From: Microbotryum silenes-acaulis
Taxonomy: Eukaryota > Basidiomycota > Microbotryomycetes > Microbotryales > Microbotryaceae
NCBI GenBank assembly: GCA_003665825.1
Contig: QPFY01000001.1
Coordinates: forward strand, 1,667,001-1,731,000
DNA length: 64,000 nucleotides
Direction of reading: 5' to 3'
The notes beneath the pieces are model-generated. The model searched no databases and was not told where the DNA came from. It was given only the letters and a program-made list of their open reading frames with translations. Position numbers and translations under genes: made by a program. Within the stretch, counting starts at the first letter, position 1. Every line of letters starts with the position of its first letter. This document shows, piece by piece, positions 58,934 through 64,000 of this stretch.

Positions 58934-61773
58934 CTACTCTTCGGCAAGCTTATTGCTCTTCTTCTTGATCGTCTTCTTGCTCTTCAAGTCCTCTAGAGCG
59001 GTGGAGGTATCGAACCCAAGGATTTTGTCGTGACCGGTCCCATCGACGAGTTGATCAACCAAGCCTACCGTGGCCCTCGTCGTCAAATACTTGGCCGAGA
59101 TACCTCTCATCATCAACGGCTTATCCAACATCTTCTGCAACTCCCCCTTCAACATCTTGAGTTCGTATTGTTGCCCCTTCCCCTTCCTCCCCCCTCGATT
59201 CCTGTCCTGCTTCTTCCTCGAATTCGCGGGATCCCCCTCCTCGTCCGAAAAATCGAAATCGGACGGGATATCCAATTCCATCGCCTCCGCCGCCTGTTTC
59301 AACCAATTATCCTCATGTGCATTCTTCGTCGCCTTATGCTGAGCGTTCTCAATCTTCTTGGCCAATTCAATCCTCTTCTTCAACTGATCGTAAATCGAAT
59401 AATCGATCGGCAACCCGGGTAAATCGGTCCCCTTACCCAACGAAGCCATCAACAATTTTTGCACCTGTTTCTCATCCGGTGCGACGAGTTGTAACGCCAA
59501 ACCTTGTTGTCCCGCTCGTGCGGTCCGACCGGAGCGATGAACGTACACGTCGGCCGTTCGAGGGAGTTGGAAGTGCACGACGTGCGCGACGGCGGGGATG
59601 TCCAATCCACGGGCCGCGACGTCGGTCGCGAGGAGAACGGCGTTCTTCGCGGACTTGAAGCGGTCCAAGGCCTTTAGTCGAGCACGTTGTTGCATTCCCG
59701 AATGAAGTTGAACGACGTTCAACCCCAGAAGAACGAGCAAGGGGTGAAGTCGACGGATTCCATCGATCGAAGCGAGGAAGACGATCGTTCGACCAGGGTA
59801 TCGCAAGAGGAAGTGGTAAAGGTGCACATCCTTCTCCGGTAAAAGACATTCGACTTTACATTCCTTGAGCGTCTCGACGAGACCATGTTCAGGCGTCAGG
59901 TCAATAACCTCGGGGTCGGGATCACGGAAATCAAGTTTGAGCAACAAGTCGTCCAAACTCGACATGCCGTCCTCAGGTCGACCGGGACGGAACTTGCGAT
60001 GTCGTTTCTTGAGGTTCTGTTGCAAGTCCTTGGACATGGTCGCGGAGAAGACGAACGTGCGGATGTCCTCTCGAGCGGTGATCAAGTCGACGCGCGAATG
60101 GGTCGTCGAGATCGCAAAGTCGTCGATGAATTCGGCTTCGTCGTCTTCGGGATCGTCTTCGGGACTTTGTCGCTTGCGTCGGGTCAGGCGAACGATCTTT
60201 TCAAGTTCGGCAAAGTGGCCATTCTCGATCATGCGGTCAGCTTCGTCGATGACGAGGAACTTGATACCCTTGATCGCTCGAGCCAAGCTGTCGTTCTGTC
60301 GAGAAATACGCGAAGCCCGTGTGAGCATCTCATATGTGGCCGTAGATAAAGCCTCGAACATCTTAATCGTCTCACCTCTCCAATCATATCCCACAACCGA
60401 CCAGGCGTAGCCACAAGCACGTCGGCACCCCTGGCCAGCTGCCTCTTTTGTTTCTCGACGCTCATCCCACCCGTCAACGCGACCAAACTGATATGATGCC
60501 TCCTCTCCCTCTTCCTCGGTGCATTCAAATTCGGGTCCTGCAACTCGTCCGGTAAAAGTCGATTGGACCTTATGGCAACTTCATTAATCGCCGCTCGAAC
60601 TTGGAGGGCCAATTCTCGCGTAGGAGTGAGGATCAAGGCCGCTAATCGGGTCGGATTCTCTTCTGTCGAGGTCGAGGGTGGGCTGCGGAGTATGTGGGAT
60701 AGTATGGGGAGGCCGTAGGCGAGGGTTTTACCGGATCCTGTTTGGGCGACGCCGACGATGTCCCGGTCGGTCGTGTTGGGGGAAGAGGCGGATTCGTCGA
60801 GGGGCTCATCGGCAAAGGGGGAGATGTAGGGCGCTGAAGTGGTCGTCTCTTCTTCCCCCTCGATCCCTTCCCTCTCGTTCTCCTCTTCTGATGAGTCGTT
60901 GTCGCCTTCCTGCTCGTCTTGGGGTTCAACGTAAGGCATCGCGCCAATCTCTACACTGAGCGCTCGCTCCTGAATCGCGGTCGGCTTTTCGAATTTGAGT
61001 TCAGCCAGGGCTCGATAGAGGGGAGGGGCCAGGGGAAGATGGGCCCATGCGGGGAGAATGTCGTGGGCTGGAGGGGCGCAATCAAAGGCAGAGAGAGAGA
61101 ATCAACGATTGGTCCGCATGACCGAGGATAGGGGTTCAATCGACGAGTGAGCTCGGGACTCACGATCGGCCTCTGGTTGTTCTTGCAGTTCAACTTTTTG
61201 TGTGCGATTCGTGGCCTTTCGTTTGCCCTTGTTGTCGTTGGGAGCTGGAGTAGGTTCGACTGCTGTGTCCGGTGTGGGGAGTTGCTCGAGTGGCTCATCC
61301 GGGAATGGCGATTCATATAGAGGTTCCTTTGCAACGGATGCGACATGATCGTGCTTGGTCTTTTTGTTCTTGGGTTCTGGGGCTGTTGGTGCATCCTTGA
61401 CCTGCGATGCGGCGAAGCGATACCATGAAAGCGAGTCAGCTCCGGCCAGAGCCCAGCTTGGCAATCAGCCCTCCACAGGACAAGAGCATACCTGAAACTG
61501 AACGCCCGCTGCACCATACACGACCTCTACCCCTTCGACCTCATCGATTTCCAACAGGCCGCCGTCCTCATCGAAGCCAAACTCGGAAGGAAGCGCGATC
61601 GACTTCCACGCGAGGTTCGCAGCTCGTTCGGTTCGTTTCGTCGACACGGGCTTCGGCTTGGCTGCGGTGGGTACTTGATCGGTATGGGTGGCTACTACTG
61701 CATCGAGCTTGCGCTTCTTGCTGTGTGTGCTGTTGCGCTTGCGAGCGAACGCAAAGTGCTTGTTGCTTGACAT
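58934..61773 (-). CDS. MAK5: DEAD-box RNA helicase MAK5 (DDX24)
   Basis: Nucleolar ATP-dependent helicase for 60S ribosome assembly. The N-terminus has MSSNKHFAFARKRN, TERAANLAWKSIALPSEFGF and a charged region. The Q-motif area is LKFEKPTAIQERAL. A long acidic insert follows before motif I (VGVAQTGSGKTLAYGLPIL), an arrangement typical of MAK5/DDX24. Then come LTPTRELALQVRAA, ALTGGMSVEKQKRQ, VATPGRLWDMI, VIDEADRMIENGHFAEL, FVFSATMSKDLQ, FLASIDGIRRLHPLL, LATDVAARGLDIP and VHRSGRTARAGQQG. The C-terminus is Lys-rich. ATG 61773. About five introns. Confidence 0.93.
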
Positions 61774-61995
61774 GCTTCGCTTCCCTCGTTCGACTGGCCG
61801 AGTCGAGGGCGGGAGGCGCAAGAGTGCGAAGCCCCAGCCCGACGATTGGTCGTCAATAGGTCCGAGCGTCAGCGGGCTCAAGCGCTCAAGCTTCGGCACT
61901 GCTTTGGCCGACAAGCTGCCTCGGCTTGGCCGCCCCCGCCCAACGTCGGATTCGATCATTATTACCGTATGACCCCTGACCCCGCTTGTGCGCAT

Positions 61996-62018
61996 CCCCC
62001 CCCCCCCCCCCCCCCCCC
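61996..62018. repeat. C23 homopolymer tract in the 5-oxoprolinase leader
   Basis: Twenty-three consecutive C bases ending 13 bp before ATG 62032. An upstream ATG at 61969 is in frame through the tract and would add an N-terminus with a ten-Pro run; that start would lose frame whenever the tract changes length. Confidence 0.9.
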
Positions 62019-62031
62019 ACCACCCAACAAC

Positions 62032-64000
62032 ATGCGCGAGTTGCCAGATCGAAGCATCAAGATCTCGGTCGACCGAGGAGGAACCTTTACCGACGTACAC
62101 GCCTCATGGCCCCAGATCTCCACCTCCACCTCGTCCCCGTCCTCTTTCCCGTCATCCTCCGCCGAACGAACGCAAGTGATCCTCAAGCTGCTCTCCTCGG
62201 ACCCGACCCACTACTCGGACGCACCCCGCGAGGGCGTACGGCGCATCCTCCAACTCGCCACGGGCCACACCTACTCGAGGGAAGAGCTGCTGCCCGTGGA
62301 CAAGATCGACTCGATCCGACTGAGTACGACCGTCGCGACGAATGCTTTGCTCGAACGACAGGGGGCCAAACATGCCCTCGTCGTCACCAAGGGCTTTGGC
62401 AGTCTGTTGGAGATTGGTAATCAGAGTCGTGCGTGTGCTTCGGATCTTACACATCCCCCCGACTGAAGAAAGCACTGACTCGCACTTGATCGGACCCAAC
62501 CCACCCCCACTTGTTCCCACCCGAACGCCGTACGGTACTACTAGGACCGAGAATATTCGTCAGTACTGCCACACCTTGGCTCCTTACATAGTTCTGACAC
62601 CGCACAACCTGCGCCATCTTGAACAGGATCTTGACATCAAACGACCTTCCGTCCTCTACTCTTCCGTTATCGAGGTGAGCATGATGGCCCTTCTATGGGC
62701 GCACCCCAACTCGCCGGACTTGGCTGAGCCTCGTGCGAATCTCACCCACAGGTCGACGAACGAGTTACCTTGGTCGGATACACCTCGGACCCCAAACGAG
62801 TCGATCGAGCCGTACGCTTTGACGAGCAAGGACAGGTCGAAAGGGGCTACGACGACGAGCAACATCCACCCGGGTCGGTCGTCAAGGGTTTGAGTGGGGA
62901 AGCCGTGCAGATCCTCAAGAAGCCCGACGAGCAGGCGCTCAAGACCGAACTACAGAAACTTTACGACCAAGGCTATCGGTCCTTGGCGATCGTGTTGATG
63001 CACTCCTTCACCTATCCTGGTGCGTTCATCTCCCACAAGTCATCCCTACTAGCTTCCCTGTTCCTGACCCAGGGACAGAGTGGCGCCACAGATCACGAAC
63101 GACAGATCGAGTCCATCGCCCAATCGATCGGCTTTGAACACATCTCCCTCTCCTCCGCGTCCCTCCCCATGATTCGCATCGTCGCCCGAGGAACGAGTTG
63201 CACCGTCGACGCCTACCTCACCCCCGTCCTCCTCAAATACATCGACGGCTTCTTCTCCGGCTTTGAACCTTCGCTCCGGGAAACGAACCAGACCAACGCT
63301 TCAGAACCAACCTCGACCTCCCCGGAAGAATCACCACGAACGACGAGCGTCGAATTCATGCGTTCCGATGGAGGTTTGACCGACGTACGAGGGTTTTCGG
63401 GTCTCAAATCGATCCTCTCGGGACCGGCGGGTGGGGTCGTCGGTTTCGCTTTGACGTCTTGGCAAGAAAGTGGTAAAGCCGTGATCGGTCTCGATATGGG
63501 AGGAACGTCGACAGACGTAACCCGCTTCGATGGCACTTACGAGACTGTCTTTGAAACGACCACCGCCGGAGTGACGATTCAATCCCCCCAACTCAACATC
63601 AACACCGTCGCCGCGGGAGGAGGATCGAGGTTGTTCTGGCGGAACGGACTTTTCGTCACCGGTCCTGAATCGGCGGGTAGTGATCCAGGACCGTCTTGCT
63701 ATAGGAAGGGTGGGGAACCGGCCATTACGGATGCGAATCTGGTACTGGGGAGGTTGTTGCCGAATCATTTTCCCAAGATCTTTGGGGAGAAGGAGGATGA
63801 GGGATTGGACGTCGAGGCTTCGACTGAGGCGTTGGAGAAGTTGAGGGAGGAGATCAACCGAGAGACGGGCAAGGAGATGTCGTTGGATCAAGTCGCGTGG
63901 GGGTGAGCTAATGGACTCTTTTGGTCGAGTCACCTTCAAAGTACCTAAACTGACGGAATGAAGAGTCGATTCACAGCTTCATCAAAGTCGCCAACGAAAC
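62032..64000 (+). CDS. OXP1: 5-oxoprolinase, 3' partial
   Basis: ATP-dependent enzyme opening 5-oxo-L-proline to glutamate in the glutathione cycle (OPLAH family, about 1,280 aa when whole). The hydantoinase-A N-terminal signature is ISVDRGGTFTDVHA. Then come LSTTVATNALLERQGAKHAL, VTKGFGSLLEIGNQSR, KRPSVLYSSVIEVDERVTLV, IVARGTSCTVDAYLTPVL, LKSILSGPAGGVVGFAL, VIGLDMGGTSTDVTRFDG, NTVAAGGGSRLFW and GSDPGPSCYRKGGEPAITDA. Introns include a short exon pair around 62545-62672 and one after AWG (about 63904-63975). The window ends in the exon reading FIKVANE. ATG 62032 matches the family start; 61969 is less likely. Confidence 0.94.

Overview
The window is nuclear DNA of a fungus, most likely a basidiomycete yeast or dimorphic species. 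Pucciniomycotina (Microbotryomycetes-like) is my best guess from general look; no marker proves it. The reasons are a GC-rich sequence, tightly packed genes on both strands, many short GT-AG introns of about 50-100 nt with CTAAC-like branch sites, no operons, and fungal gene families (CFEM, TAP42, POL2, MAK5, SWI5-like). Coordinates of spliced genes run from start codon to stop codon. Exon borders are my own readings and no transcript evidence was available.

Layout, left to right: 3' part of a GDP-fucose-type transporter (1-1690); a conserved-looking unknown protein (2261-3815); SRR1-like protein (minus, 3965-5295); secreted CFEM protein (6240-6864); TAP42 (minus, 7077-8638); a damaged LINE retrotransposon (about 8.95-15.0 kb); YPT6/Rab6 (15163-16592); DNA polymerase epsilon POL2 (17431-24794), convergent with checkpoint loader RAD17 (minus, 24982-27506); PQ-loop membrane protein (29132-30892); an unknown NLS-bearing protein (minus, 31257-32500); MYND zinc-finger protein with a His-rich tail (33473-34983); mitochondrial Met-tRNA synthetase (minus, 35022-37391); CHMP7/Chm7 ESCRT-III protein (37547-39273); glutathione transferase (minus, 39490-40777); GT17 glycosyltransferase (41420-42897); MCM7 (minus, 43122-45939), divergent from TAF7 (46373-48203); ceramide glucosyltransferase (minus, 48414-50266); splicing factor CWC22 (50504-53470); a 2.6 kb gene-poor stretch; SWI5/ACE2-like C2H2 factor (56035-58616); RNA helicase MAK5 (minus, 58934-61773); and the 5' part of 5-oxoprolinase (62032-end).

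Most genes are housekeeping. Three replication/checkpoint genes (POL2, RAD17, MCM7) lie within 29 kb. POL2 and MCM7 carry MCB- or E2F-like sites near their starts, as expected of G1/S genes. Glycan and lipid-glycan genes recur (GDP-sugar transporter, GT17, ceramide glucosyltransferase).

The least explained signal is a 60-bp element present twice, 57/60 identical. It lies 110-200 bp upstream of the start codons of TAP42 and CWC22, in the same orientation relative to each gene although the genes are on opposite strands and 41 kb apart. Other notable points are a LINE inserted in the divergent TAP42/YPT6 promoter, two apparent GC-AG introns in the PQ-loop gene, a hidden last exon giving the MYND protein a His-Ser tail, and a 25-bp perfect direct repeat upstream of the SWI5-like gene. 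I found no CRISPR array, rRNA or convincing tRNA.
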